A stretch of DNA of 64,000 nt from Paenibacillus terrigena DSM 21567 (GCF_000374845.1 NZ_KB895420.1:1-64000); one strand, 5' to 3'; shown: positions 37,460 to 46,804, counted from the first letter of the stretch. The notes: a model not told the origin generated them from the sequence alone. Translations and numbers: made by a program.

Positions 37460-39868
37460 ATGGAGCAGTTTCGAAGGAAAACACCGGAGGAAATTCTGGA
37501 GTCGATTACGCGGTTGTCGCGAGGCTATCTGAAAATTCTGATCGGAGCGGTCAGCGGTTCGGGGAAGACGTACCATCTGCTCCGTGAAGGGCACCAGTTA
37601 GCAAGGCAAGGCGTGGATGTCGTCATCACGGCGATTTCCACGCGGCAGCGGCCCGAGACGATGGAACAGATCGGCGATCTGGAGCGGGTACCGAGCATCC
37701 ATTGGATGAAGGATGGCGTCGAACAGAAGGACATCGATCTCGGGGCACTCATACAGCGGAATCCAGAGGCGGTGCTCATCGATGGACTCGCGCATCGCAA
37801 TCGACCTGGCGCGCTCCATGCCACACGGCTAGAGGATATTCAATATCTATTGAAGCAAGGCATTAGTGTCACGACGACGGTCAATGTCTACGAACTGCAA
37901 GAGGTCGCGGAGCTTGCCGAGCCGTATATCGGCTTTAAGCCGGAGATTACGGTGCCTACGGATACACTCGAAATGGCGGACGAAGTCCGGTTAATCGATG
38001 TCACGCCGGAGACATTATTGAAACGAATGGCGGAAGGGCATCTGGATGGGCTGCAGCTTCCAGCGGATGTCTCCGTGTTCCGGCATGGCAATCTGGCTGT
38101 TCTGCGGGAGCTTGCCCTGCGGCTGGTTGCGGAGGGCGTCAATGACTCGCTGGAGCGGCATCGGGAGCGATTGGGGCTCATCGGACCGTCTTGGGCAGCG
38201 GAACGGATTCTTGTCGCGGCCCAGTATCATTGGAATGGCTCGATCTATATTCGGCGCGGTCAGCAGATTGCGAAGCGGTTGAATGGGGATCTGCGCGTCG
38301 TCACATTCGTGAAGCCAGGGATGGAGCTGACGAAGGAGAGTGCGACCTTCAAGCGGTCGATCGTGAAGCTGACAGAGAAGATTGATGCGCCTTTCGAAGA
38401 GCTGCCCTTGCCCTCGCAACGACATCTTCCGCGCATACTCATGGATTATGCGTTAGAGCATCAAGTGACGCGTATTGTGATCGGGCATTCGAAGATGACG
38501 AGGTGGCAGGAGCTTCTCAAAGGCTCCGTCTTGAATGGATTGATCGCGCGAATGAACCAGGTGGATATGTTCATCGTCGCGGATCGGGCGGAGTCGGATG
38601 GGGAACGGATTCTACCAACCAAACGGTTAGCATTACGTGGAGACGTGGACATAGCGGGGGTACCTAGCGGAGAAGAGAAAATGTTGCACGGCAAGGTGCG
38701 TGTCCGAGGTCAGCTGGGGGATTTGGAGAATAATCGATACCGCCGATTGACACAGGAAGAGATTGATCGCGAAGTCGAATCGATACAGCGAGGGCATTTC
38801 AAGGTCTATATTGGCGCGGCGCCGGGGGTGGGCAAGACCTATACCATGCTGCGGGAAGGCAATGAACTACTCCGCAAGGGGATGGACCTATGTATCGGGT
38901 ATTTGGAGACGCATGGTCGCCGCGAGACAGCGGGGCAAGTGGGTGCACTGCCGCTCGTACCAAGGCGTAAGATCGATTATCGCGGTGTGCAGATGGAAGA
39001 GATGGATACGGATGAGATCCTGCGCCAGAATCCCGAGGTTGTCTTGGTCGATGAACTGGCCCATACGAATGTGCCTGGCAGTGAGCTGAAGAAGCGTTAC
39101 GAGGATGTTGAGCGGCTGTTAGCCGCCGGGATCTCGGTCATCTCGACGATGAATGTGCAGCATTTGGAGAGCTTAAATGATGCGGTGGAGCAGATTACAG
39201 GGGTACGCGTGCGGGAGACGGTGCCAGATCATATTTTACGGCTAGCCGATGAGGTGGAATTGATTGATGTCGCGCCGAAGACGCTGCAGCAGCGGCTGCG
39301 AGACGGGCATATTTATCGCAAGGAACAGGTGGAGCAGTCGCTGAATCATTTTTTCAAGACGGGAAATCTCATTGCTCTGCGGGAATTAGCGTTACGGGAG
39401 CTAGCGGATGATGTGGATGAACGCCTGGAATCGTGGGAGCGGAAGCCATCGCTTCGCGGTCCTTGGCGCCGGAAGGAAGTAATCTTCGTCGGGGTGACAT
39501 TAAGTTCGAATGCGGAACGGTTGATCCGACGCGGATTCCGCATCGCATACCGCTTGAAGGCAGCGCTCTATGTGACCTACATTCACACAGGGGGACCGCT
39601 GACAGCGGAGCAGCAGGAGCGGGCGGATGCGATTGGAGCGCTCACGGAACGTTTTGGCGGGACATTCAAGGTTAGCCACGCGCCGCATGCGAGGAAGATG
39701 GCGGACATATTCATGCAGGAAGCGAATCTCGTGAAGAGCACCCAGTTGATTCTTGGGCAATCGGCGCGTCCATGGCATGTGCGTCTGCTGCGTGGGTCGG
39801 TGATTAACAAGCTGCTGCGGATGGCCCGGCATATGGATGTGTTGATCGTCGCGAAGCCTAAGGGCTAA
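37460..39868 (+). CDS. tandem KdpD sensor-domain protein without histidine kinase
   Basis: An 802-residue soluble protein made of two copies of the KdpD N-terminal half: KdpD domain 1 (about 15-220), a UspA-like domain (about 250-385), KdpD domain 2 (about 430-650) and a second UspA-like domain (about 675-800). There are no transmembrane helices and no kinase domains. Copy 2 is canonical, with Walker A GAAPGVGKT and VLVDELAHTNVPGS. Copy 1 has an intact Walker A (GAVSGSGKT) but VLIDGLAHRNRPG, so the acidic Walker B neighbour is lost. It is in the kdp operon, 75 bases after kdpC. KdpD sensor halves without kinase occur in other bacteria, but as single copies. A role as K+ or c-di-AMP sensor acting on the pump is inferred. 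Confidence 0.88.
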   Translation: MEQFRRKTPEEILESITRLSRGYLKILIGAVSGSGKTYHLLREGHQLARQGVDVVITAISTRQRPETMEQIGDLERVPSIHWMKDGVEQKDIDLGALIQRNPEAVLIDGLAHRNRPGALHATRLEDIQYLLKQGISVTTTVNVYELQEVAELAEPYIGFKPEITVPTDTLEMADEVRLIDVTPETLLKRMAEGHLDGLQLPADVSVFRHGNLAVLRELALRLVAEGVNDSLERHRERLGLIGPSWAAERILVAAQYHWNGSIYIRRGQQIAKRLNGDLRVVTFVKPGMELTKESATFKRSIVKLTEKIDAPFEELPLPSQRHLPRILMDYALEHQVTRIVIGHSKMTRWQELLKGSVLNGLIARMNQVDMFIVADRAESDGERILPTKRLALRGDVDIAGVPSGEEKMLHGKVRVRGQLGDLENNRYRRLTQEEIDREVESIQRGHFKVYIGAAPGVGKTYTMLREGNELLRKGMDLCIGYLETHGRRETAGQVGALPLVPRRKIDYRGVQMEEMDTDEILRQNPEVVLVDELAHTNVPGSELKKRYEDVERLLAAGISVISTMNVQHLESLNDAVEQITGVRVRETVPDHILRLADEVELIDVAPKTLQQRLRDGHIYRKEQVEQSLNHFFKTGNLIALRELALRELADDVDERLESWERKPSLRGPWRRKEVIFVGVTLSSNAERLIRRGFRIAYRLKAALYVTYIHTGGPLTAEQQERADAIGALTERFGGTFKVSHAPHARKMADIFMQEANLVKSTQLILGQSARPWHVRLLRGSVINKLLRMARHMDVLIVAKPKG

Positions 39869-39960
39869 GTGGGGCAATAGGGGCATGTTCATAGAGCTGG
39901 TGTGATCGGGCGGTTGAAGCCGCTGGATGACTACAGCGAAGAGAGCGGTGGAACATGATA

Positions 39961-39995
39961 AATAGGCTGAGGCGAGGAGGCTTCGGCCTATTTTT
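39961..39995 (+). terminator. terminator of the kdp operon
   Basis: AATAGGC and GCCTATT arms with an inner GAGGC/GCTTC helix, followed by five T, 92 bases after the last kdp-region gene. Confidence 0.8.
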
Positions 39996-40026
39996 GTATG
40001 ATGAGGGGAGGGTGAGGAAGGGGAAT

Positions 40027-40527
40027 CTATTTTTTGTATTTTTTGTAGCTTTTGTTGCCTTTAGAGCTGGTAGGACGGCGGTGTTGTTTCGATTTGTTGG
40101 TCGATTGGCGTTTGCGTCTGCGGCGCCGTCTGCGTTTGGACCAATCGTCATCATCTTTTTTCTTTTTTTTGCTAGGGAGCAGGACGTCGGCCATCAATTT
40201 CATGACAGGCGCCAACTGGGAGACGCTCTGCATCACCTCCCGAACCTTGGACACCGTGCTCACAATCCCGTCAATGCCGCCCATCCGGTCGATGAACCCT
40301 TTGATATCACCAATATTGAAGGGGAACTTACTCTTGGTGGCGACGGGTGTGACGGGGGTTACGGATGGATCAACAAAGGGGACCATGGAAGTAGATTCGG
40401 CCAAGTCAATGGCTGCGGGTGTCGTCTCGGGAATCAGCGATTCTTGCAGGGGAGGCCGATTATATGGATTGCGCACGCCGGGGTACGGAGAGACGTGATG
40501 TGAGCGCACGTGAGGGTGCTGAGGCAT
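40027..40527 (-). CDS. basic hypothetical protein, possibly YqfQ-like
   Basis: A 166-residue protein with a His/Pro-rich N-terminus (MPQHPHVRSHHVSPYPG), a hydrophobic helical centre (FIDRMGGIDGIVSTVSKVREV and VMKLMADVLL), and a very basic tail with long Lys and Arg runs and KSYKKYKK at the end. The layout recalls YqfQ/VrrA-type proteins of spore-formers, but the match is weak. The internal ATG (complement of 40525-40527) has AAAGGAAGTG upstream; further upstream in-frame starts lack a site. Confidence 0.6.
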   Translation of the reverse strand: MPQHPHVRSHHVSPYPGVRNPYNRPPLQESLIPETTPAAIDLAESTSMVPFVDPSVTPVTPVATKSKFPFNIGDIKGFIDRMGGIDGIVSTVSKVREVMQSVSQLAPVMKLMADVLLPSKKKKKDDDDWSKRRRRRRRKRQSTNKSKQHRRPTSSKGNKSYKKYKK

Positions 40528-40730
40528 GGAGATTTCACTTCCTTTATGGGTGGATGTATAGAATACTGTATGTGATAGGCGAACAACATGACTGGACGAA
40601 TGCCCGGTTTTTGACAAAAAAGTGTGGGCAGATTTTCGCTCTGTAGTGCAGGAAAACGGTAATGCTTGAAATAGATTTGCACTCTACGTTACAATGGGGG
40701 TAAGTACCAGTAGCTGGGGGATGAGAATAA

Positions 40731-41021
40731 GTGCAACTCAAGAAACTTAATGATAAAACAATCGATCAATTATTCGAAGCGGTATTAACGTTGAAGTCTG
40801 TAGAAGAATGCTATGTTTTCTTCGATGATCTGTGCACGGTGAATGAAATCCAATCGCTGTCGCAGCGTCTGGAAGTGGCAAGAATGCTCGGCAAAGGCAG
40901 CACGTATAATCAGATCGAAGCGGAGACGGGCGCGAGCACGGCTACGATTTCGCGCGTGAAGCGTTGCCTCAACTATGGCAATGATGGTTACACGATGGCT
41001 CTCGAACGATTGGAACGATAA
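40731..41021 (+). CDS. yerC: YerC-like helix-turn-helix protein (TrpR-like)
   Basis: A 96-residue protein of the YerC/YecD family with a TrpR-like fold. The helix-turn-helix is in GKGSTYNQIEAETGASTATISRVKRCL (about 55-80), with the recognition helix STATISRVKR. It is predicted to bind DNA; its target is unknown. GTG 40731 follows GGGGGATGAGAA. The placement after the pur-yerB block mirrors B. subtilis. The next gene starts four bases after its stop. Confidence 0.88.
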   Translation: MQLKKLNDKTIDQLFEAVLTLKSVEECYVFFDDLCTVNEIQSLSQRLEVARMLGKGSTYNQIEAETGASTATISRVKRCLNYGNDGYTMALERLER

Positions 41022-41024
41022 CAC

Positions 41025-41795
41025 ATGCGTCCGGGTATACTAATCATTAGTCACGGGTCACGGGACGCTGCTTGGGTCTCGCTCGTGGATGAGGCCGTGG
41101 AGCATGCGAAGCTGCCTGAGGGGATACCTGCTGAGGTTGTGTTCCTGGAAATCGTCGAAGGGCGACTTATACAAGATGGCATCGACCGTCTCGAAGCAAA
41201 GGGAGTTACGGACCTGTTCGTGATTCCTTTCTTTGTGTCGGGCGGAAGTACGCATGTCGATGAGATTGCGTATGCGCTCGGGGTGAAGGAAGCCGCGTCC
41301 TTCGATACAGATCTGGAGCCGTTCCGTGTTCAAGCACGCGTCTGGTTCGGGGAGCCGATGGATGTCGATCCGATCGAAATGGCGCAGATTGTGATGGAGC
41401 GCAGCCGCGAGCTGTTGGGTGGACGGCAGCCGGAGGAGACGGTCCTTATGCTCGTAGCCCATGGCAGTGATCACCCTCTATTCTATGATCGCTGGGTAGG
41501 CGGGTTACAGCGGGTGGCCGTCAGGATTCAGCGCGAGATGAATTACGCTGCGGTCGATACGGGCCTACTGCTTCCGGAGCAATTATATGATAAGATAATA
41601 AGATGGCAGACAGAGACGGACTACACCGTGATGGTGGTGCCGTTATTTTTGAGTTCGGGCTATTTTACTAATCGTGTAATACCGAATCGTATTGGGCAGG
41701 CTGTATGTGTATATGACGGTCAGGCACTCTTGCCGCATCCGCTCGTATCGCGCTGGCTATCGAGGCAAGTGCATCAGGTTATGCAGCGTCGGTGA
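41025..41795 (+). CDS. CbiX-family sirohydrochlorin chelatase-like protein
   Basis: A 256-residue protein with two CbiX repeats. The N-terminal one starts LIISHGSRDAAW, whose His is a metal ligand in chelatases, and has VIPFFVSGGSTHVDEI; the second starts MLVAHGSDHPLF and has VVPLFLSSGYFT. These proteins insert Co, Ni or Fe into tetrapyrroles. No other cobalamin or siroheme genes are nearby, so the metal and product are unknown. It is closely coupled to yerC. Confidence 0.82.
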   Translation: MRPGILIISHGSRDAAWVSLVDEAVEHAKLPEGIPAEVVFLEIVEGRLIQDGIDRLEAKGVTDLFVIPFFVSGGSTHVDEIAYALGVKEAASFDTDLEPFRVQARVWFGEPMDVDPIEMAQIVMERSRELLGGRQPEETVLMLVAHGSDHPLFYDRWVGGLQRVAVRIQREMNYAAVDTGLLLPEQLYDKIIRWQTETDYTVMVVPLFLSSGYFTNRVIPNRIGQAVCVYDGQALLPHPLVSRWLSRQVHQVMQRR

Positions 41796-41830
41796 CCCGT
41801 ACGAAATGAATAAACAGGTGGCAGGTAAAA

Positions 41831-42736
41831 ATGGGTATGGATCGAATCACGAAAAGAGCGAGGCTCATATACAATCCGACATCCGGTAGGGAAGAGATGC
41901 GGCGGCGGCTCCCTGATATTTTGCAACGGCTGGATCTTGCTGGCATTGAGACGACTGCGCACGCGACGATCGGCGAGGGCGATGCAACCGCATGTGCGAT
42001 CGATGCGGTGGAACGCGGCTACGATATGATCATTGCAGCGGGTGGGGATGGGACCCTCTATGAGGTGATTAACGGCTTGGCGCCGCTTGAGAAGCGTCCA
42101 CCGCTCGGCATCTTGCCCGTCGGAACGACGAACGATTTCGCGCGTGCGATGAACATTCCCCGGAATTGGAGTGACGCTTGCGATCTCATTCTGGGACAGC
42201 ACACGCGGCCGATTGACCTTGGGTTAGCTGGAGATCGTTATTTCATTAATATTGCAGGCGGTGGCTCCTTGACGGAGCTGACCTATGAAGTGCCGATTAA
42301 GCTGAAGACCATGATCGGGCAGCTAGCCTATTACGTGAAGGGTCTGGAGAAAATGACGCGGCTTCGCCCGTCCGAGCTGATTATTCGCGCGGATGGCATC
42401 GGCGAATTCCATGAGGAATTCATGCTCTTCCTGATCGCGAACAGCAACTCGATCGGCGGCATGGATAAGCTTGCGCCGAATGCAAGAATCGACGATGGAC
42501 TATTCGACGTCTTGCTCGTGAAGAGATGCAATCTCGCAGAATTCATCCGCATCGCGAGTCTCGCGATGCGCGGAGAGCATATGACGGATCCGCACGTGGT
42601 ACATTTCCGTACCTCGCAGTTGGAAGTGACGTCGCCGGAATACGTACAGTTGAACCTGGACGGCGAACTTGGCGGAACGCTGCCATGCAACTTCTCGGTG
42701 CTGCCGGCGCATATTGAGATTTTTGCGGCGGAGTAG
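41831..42736 (+). CDS. dgkB: diacylglycerol kinase, DgkB/YegS family
   Basis: A 301-residue lipid kinase. It has the YNPTSGREEMRRRLPDIL start, the catalytic AAGGDGTLYEVINGL loop and PVGTTNDFARAMNIP, with the Asp-water-Mg site further down. DgkB recycles diacylglycerol formed during lipoteichoic acid synthesis back to phosphatidic acid at the membrane. It precedes rlmCD as yerQ/dgkB does in B. subtilis. The start ATG 41831 has AGGTGGCAGG upstream. Confidence 0.93.
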   Translation: MGMDRITKRARLIYNPTSGREEMRRRLPDILQRLDLAGIETTAHATIGEGDATACAIDAVERGYDMIIAAGGDGTLYEVINGLAPLEKRPPLGILPVGTTNDFARAMNIPRNWSDACDLILGQHTRPIDLGLAGDRYFINIAGGGSLTELTYEVPIKLKTMIGQLAYYVKGLEKMTRLRPSELIIRADGIGEFHEEFMLFLIANSNSIGGMDKLAPNARIDDGLFDVLLVKRCNLAEFIRIASLAMRGEHMTDPHVVHFRTSQLEVTSPEYVQLNLDGELGGTLPCNFSVLPAHIEIFAAE

Positions 42737-42929
42737 GGAAGCGGGAGCGTTAGTGGTATCCGTAGATCACAGGCGTATGGAAGAAGCAGTGAGCGTAAAC
42801 AATAGGGGATTGCGTTTGGCTCTGGAAAGGGCAGGGCGGTCCTCTTTTTGATGTAATGAGCGTGGAAATGATGGGAATGCGAATGAGATTCCCTTTAACA
42901 TATATTATGAGTTGGGCGGGGTTAGATAG

Positions 42930-44435
42930 ATGACAAGAGGAAGACAGCGCGGTGGACAATCGCGTAACAATAACAGCAAGGCACCATCGCAGGCGATCCT
43001 GGATTTGCCCGTGGCAAAGAATGAAGACGTGGAAGTCGAGATTATCGGCTTAACGCACGAAGGCGAAGGCGTGGGACGCGTAGAAGGCTACACGTTGTTC
43101 ATTGGCGGCGCATTACCGGGTGAGCGTGTGCGTGCGAAAGTGCTGAAAGTGAAAAAGCAGTATGGGTATGCGAAACTACTAGAGGTCATGGTTGCAAGCC
43201 CGGATCGTATCGCACCGCCTTGCGAGATCTACAAGCAGTGCGGCGGCTGCCAGCTGCAGCATTGGTCGTATGAAGCGCAGCTCGACTGGAAGCGCCAGCA
43301 TGTAGTGGACAACCTGGAACGGATTGGGAAGTTGAAGGTTGGGGGCAGTGTTGATGGTGAGACCAGTGAGGGATTGAGCGAAGAGGCAAGGATTGTGGTT
43401 CATCCGACGCTTGGGATGAACGATCCTTGGCGTTATCGGAACAAAGCACAGGTCCCGATGGGCATGGCGGAAGAGGGCGGCTTGATCGGTGGATTCTATG
43501 CGCGTAATTCCCACCGCATCATCGATATGGATGCTTGTCTGATTCAGCATGATCAGAACGATGATATTGTACGCCGTGTGAAGTCGATCGGTCGTGACCT
43601 TGGCGTGACGGCTTACAATGAAGAGACGGGCGAAGGCTTGCTGCGCCACGTTGTTGTGCGTGTGGGCTTCCGTACGGGTGAGCTGATGGTCGTGCTCGTG
43701 ACGAATGGAGCCAAGCTTCCGCGCGTTGAGGCATGGATCGAAGCCATTCGTGCGCAAGTGCCTGGTGTGGAGAGCATCTGTCAGAACATTAACACGAAGC
43801 GGACGAATGTGATCTTCGGTGATGTGACGAAGACGCTGTGGGGCCGCGATGTCATCTATGACTATATCGGGGACGTGAAGTTCGCGATCTCGGCGCGTTC
43901 GTTCTATCAAGTCAACCCGGTACAGACCGAAGTGCTGTACGGGAAGACGCTAGAGTATGCCGGCCTGACCGGATCAGAGACGGTCATCGACGCCTATTGC
44001 GGCATCGGCACGATCTCGCTGTTCTTGGCACAGCATGCGAAGCGGGTGTACGGCGTCGAGATCGTCCCCGAGGCGATCGAGGACGCACGTGCGAATGCTG
44101 CGCTGAACGGGATTAGCAATGCCGAATTTGAGGTAGGGGCAGCAGAGGACGTCATGCCGCGCTGGCTTGAGCAGGGCGTGACGCCTGACGTCGTCGTTGT
44201 GGATCCGCCCCGTAAAGGGTGTGATGAGCGGTTGCTCGAGACGCTGCTTACGATGCAGCCTGAGCGTATCGTGTACGTGTCGTGCAACCCCGCGACGTTG
44301 GCGCGGGATTTGCGGGTACTCGAGGATGGTGGGTATCGCGTGAAGGAAGTACAGCCGGTGGATATGTTTCCGCATACGGTGCATGTTGAATGTGTAGTGT
44401 CAACATATAGAAAAGATCTAATTGAAGGGCAATGA
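42930..44435 (+). CDS. rlmCD: 23S rRNA (uracil-C5) methyltransferase, RlmCD-like
   Basis: A 501-residue TrmA/RumA-family methyltransferase. It has an N-terminal TRAM domain, the iron-sulfur cluster cysteines [15 protein letters not shown], the SAM-binding [12 protein letters not shown] motif and the catalytic [15 protein letters not shown] and [14 protein letters not shown] segments. In Firmicutes this enzyme methylates two uridines of 23S rRNA. The gene ends with [18 protein letters not shown]; the last dozen residues are unlike the usual end of the family, which fits alteration by an element inserted at its 3' end. Confidence 0.93.
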   Translation: MTRGRQRGGQSRNNNSKAPSQAILDLPVAKNEDVEVEIIGLTHEGEGVGRVEGYTLFIGGALPGERVRAKVLKVKKQYGYAKLLEVMVASPDRIAPPCEIYKQCGGCQLQHWSYEAQLDWKRQHVVDNLERIGKLKVGGSVDGETSEGLSEEARIVVHPTLGMNDPWRYRNKAQVPMGMAEEGGLIGGFYARNSHRIIDMDACLIQHDQNDDIVRRVKSIGRDLGVTAYNEETGEGLLRHVVVRVGFRTGELMVVLVTNGAKLPRVEAWIEAIRAQVPGVESICQNINTKRTNVIFGDVTKTLWGRDVIYDYIGDVKFAISARSFYQVNPVQTEVLYGKTLEYAGLTGSETVIDAYCGIGTISLFLAQHAKRVYGVEIVPEAIEDARANAALNGISNAEFEVGAAEDVMPRWLEQGVTPDVVVVDPPRKGCDERLLETLLTMQPERIVYVSCNPATLARDLRVLEDGGYRVKEVQPVDMFPHTVHVECVVSTYRKDLIEGQ

Positions 44436-44480
44436 GCTCTAAATTCAGCTTCATTGCCACAAAATTATTTATTAGTTTAG

Positions 44481-44825
44481 TTAGACGGTGAAGTTGTAAA
44501 TGATATTTACTTCACCGTCTTTTTTAATACTTATCTTTTTTACAAGCATGAGTAGAAGTTCTCGATCAAGCTTTTCGAAAGATGTTAATTTTGCTATATC
44601 AAGAAGAGTTGGTTTGTTGGTTTGTGTTTCCTTAAGAAGATCAGAACTCCTCAAAGTGCACTCTGCAAGTTCTTTGTCTAACCGAGAGAGAAGTTCGTGA
44701 TATCTCTCTTTAGACAATTCACCATCCAACCACTTATCCTCTGCATTATTTTTTCGAGTCTGTATCTGCTCAATTCTTCTCTTGAGATTCAAAGATTCCT
44801 TCGAGGTAGATTTTTTCCCTTCTAC
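44481..44825 (-). pseudogene. large serine recombinase, C-terminal fragment
   Basis: Reading leftward, about 110 codons match the C-terminal end of large serine recombinases: a charged coiled-coil (KRRIEQIQTRKNNAEDKW, LDGELSKERYHELLSRLDKEL) and the final LLLMLVKKISIKKDGEVNIIYNF. The catalytic N-terminal domain is missing. Upstream of about 44825 the frame runs into antisense of another gene fragment. Such recombinases integrate phages and conjugative elements, often at rRNA methyltransferase genes, so this is the relic of the integrase that used rlmCD as its site. Confidence 0.75.
44483..44525 (+). terminator. strong terminator at the island boundary
   Basis: AGACGGTGAAGT (44483-44494) and ACTTCACCGTCT (44509-44520) form a perfect 12-bp stem followed by six T. 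It ends plus-strand transcripts from rlmCD. On the minus strand the same bases are the last codons of the serine recombinase fragment. Confidence 0.9.
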
Positions 44826-45077
44826 ATTGTTGAGGAGCGGAAATCCTTCAGATACTTGAACCGAGCCGATGTTGAAGGTCTTTTCGACAATATCATCAAA
44901 TTGGACGATGAGGATCATGTTTACTTCAATCTGTATTTTATCACTCAAGATTACCGTCACTCGGAGCCTGGGGTAGATTATATGGGGATCTTGAACCACA
45001 TGCACATCGACAACCGATTCCTTAAGAATTATCAACGATACGGGATGGACTTATTGGTAAGGAACAGAATGGCATAG
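44826..45077 (+). pseudogene. 3' fragment of an unknown gene
   Basis: From the recombinase junction onward the plus strand reads as ordinary protein sequence (RKSFRYLNRADVEGLFDNI, then LDDEDHVYFNLYF and MGILNHMHIDNRFLKNYQRY) to a TAG at 45075-45077. There is no start codon or ribosome binding site of its own, since the upstream part is recombinase antisense. It is probably the tail of a gene truncated by recombination. The family was not recognised. Confidence 0.55.
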
Positions 45078-45121
45078 GTCCATTAAGCAGCTTCTTGAGA
45101 GGTAATGGCAAAGGCAGTAGT

Positions 45122-45149
45122 AGACAACGCTCATGCGCTGTCTCTTTTT
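45122..45149 (+). terminator. small hairpin terminator
   Basis: AGACAACGC and GCGCTGTCT with loop TCAT (one mismatch), followed by CTTTTT. It ends the truncated gene. Confidence 0.7.
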
Positions 45150-45289
45150 AATGGGATAACGTCAATAACCTTAAAGGTTTTAGGAGGATTTTGTAGAAAT
45201 ATGGGTGTGCAGTTTAAATGTTCAGAGGATAGAAAACATTGAAGTCATTAAAAGTACAGGAATTATTAACTAATAAACGAGGGTCGAAC

Positions 45290-45937
45290 ATGATATCAGA
45301 ACGAATGAGAGAAATATTAGTTGGAGCGGTTAAAGATGCTGAGCAAAGCACATTAAAGGACATTGCATCGGGTGATCTAAGTGGTGAGGAAAATATTACA
45401 ATAGATTTGTTGAAGGCAATAAAGATACTATGCTTCCAAGCTATTGAGAAAAACAAAGACAATAGCGGAAGATTTACTTATGAAGTGACAGCAAGAGATT
45501 TTCCAAAGCGAACATTGGAACCTATTGTCGGAGCGGATTTTGCCATTTCTTTACGTAAGTATGATGTTTGGGGTAATTCTGAACACCTAGAAAAAGTAAA
45601 GAGTGTCTTAGTTCAAGCAAAGCTCCCGGAAAGCACCGATTATAAGAGGTTAGCAAAGCAGGTAAATGATATGGGTCAAATATCAGATGAATCCTACATA
45701 GCGGTATATGATCTTACTGGTGTTTACATAGTAAAATCGACAGATGTAATCGAAGCTGGATATCGTGTGAAAAATGTTACAGCAGATAAAAGACTATCGC
45801 TTGATGATTTCTTCTCAGATATATTTATCTGCCAAAGAGGTAAAGTCGGTTTGGATGCTAGAGAAATCAAAATAAAAACTTCTCCACGAAGAAAGTTAAA
45901 GCAATTGGAGTTTACTATTAAAGAGTACATTTTCTGA
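45290..45937 (+). CDS. putative PD-(D/E)XK-type nuclease-like protein
   Basis: A 215-residue protein. The centre contains Glu77, then GADF with Asp83, a strand, and VLVQAK (Gln109-Ala-Lys111). The order E...D...QxK matches the restriction-endonuclease fold active site in its Mrr-like form. The rest is mixed helix and strand, with a basic C-terminus (KIKTSPRRKLKQLEF). ATG 45290 follows AACGAGGGTC; an upstream in-frame TTG at 45239 lacks a site. It stands alone between two terminators. A role in cutting foreign DNA is inferred, and no methyltransferase is nearby. Confidence 0.5.
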   Translation: MISERMREILVGAVKDAEQSTLKDIASGDLSGEENITIDLLKAIKILCFQAIEKNKDNSGRFTYEVTARDFPKRTLEPIVGADFAISLRKYDVWGNSEHLEKVKSVLVQAKLPESTDYKRLAKQVNDMGQISDESYIAVYDLTGVYIVKSTDVIEAGYRVKNVTADKRLSLDDFFSDIFICQRGKVGLDAREIKIKTSPRRKLKQLEFTIKEYIF

Positions 45938-46009
45938 TTGTCACCGAACAAATTAATTTGTCAGTCAGCCGTATTATTTTATGTCGCAATGATTTTGCGG
46001 TATTGATCT

Positions 46010-46037
46010 AGACAGCGATCATTTGCTGTCTATTTTT
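46010..46037 (+). terminator. hairpin terminator
   Basis: AGACAGC and GCTGTCT around GATCATTT, followed by ATTTTTC, about 70 bases after the nuclease-like gene. Its AGACAGC stem resembles the terminator before this gene at 45122. Confidence 0.8.
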
Positions 46038-46135
46038 CTGTAGATTCCTGTCGACTTGATGGAAGGTATTGGGAGGCAATCTATTGAATTATGGAGTATA
46101 GATGTGGCTTCGGGCTATGAGGGGGGTTCCTGCAT

Positions 46136-46804
46136 TTGAAAGATGAAGATCGATTGATTGACGAGGAGAAATTAAAGATTATGGACGTTTTGAAAGGTCT
46201 ATTTGGCAGTAGTGATTCTTTTGATGATCTGAAGCGGATGCGTAATTACAAGCCAATCCCTTTGAAGTGGAAAGGCGACATCGAATACGAGGTTCAATAT
46301 CAATCGTCTCAGATCGAAGGCGAAGGGCATCGTGTCCTCAATGTCGTGACTAATAAGTATAGCGAACGAGTAATCGTGTATCGCTTGTATTACGATGACG
46401 ATCAAGACGATATCAATATCAATTTGCGTATTCGGATCATTACAGATAAGGGCGTAATGCTTCCTGACCCCAATATCTACTTACACGTATTTCAAGAGGA
46501 TCAACACATTCAAATAGCAGACATTCGTATCGAAGGAGCTCACGTAAATCGCGGCTACGGCTCCATCGTCATGAACGAGATACTAAAGCTTGCACACCAG
46601 TTAGGTATCAAGTTTATTGATGGTTGGATCTCTGGTGTCGACTGGGGTCATATTGAACGGTCGGCTCACTTCTACCGGAAGTTTGGATTCGATGTCGAGC
46701 TAAATGAGGGGTCTGGAAAGATCCTTTGGTTGAATGAGGAGCTTGGGGCTACTCGGAAAGAGTTCGAGCAGTTATTAAAAACCGATCCATTTGAGATCAG
46801 TTAG
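46136..46804 (+). CDS. GNAT-family acetyltransferase
   Basis: A 222-residue protein with a C-terminal GNAT domain (about 120-200): DIRIEGAHVNRGYGSIVMNEIL is the acetyl-CoA pyrophosphate loop (R/Q-x-x-G-x-G/A type, here NRGYGS), and HIERSAHFYRKFGFDVE is the conserved last helix and strand. The N-terminal 110 residues have no recognised domain. TTG 46136 follows GAGGGGGG. The substrate is unknown. It is a single gene between the nuclease-like and protease-like genes. Confidence 0.75.
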   Translation: MKDEDRLIDEEKLKIMDVLKGLFGSSDSFDDLKRMRNYKPIPLKWKGDIEYEVQYQSSQIEGEGHRVLNVVTNKYSERVIVYRLYYDDDQDDININLRIRIITDKGVMLPDPNIYLHVFQEDQHIQIADIRIEGAHVNRGYGSIVMNEILKLAHQLGIKFIDGWISGVDWGHIERSAHFYRKFGFDVELNEGSGKILWLNEELGATRKEFEQLLKTDPFEIS

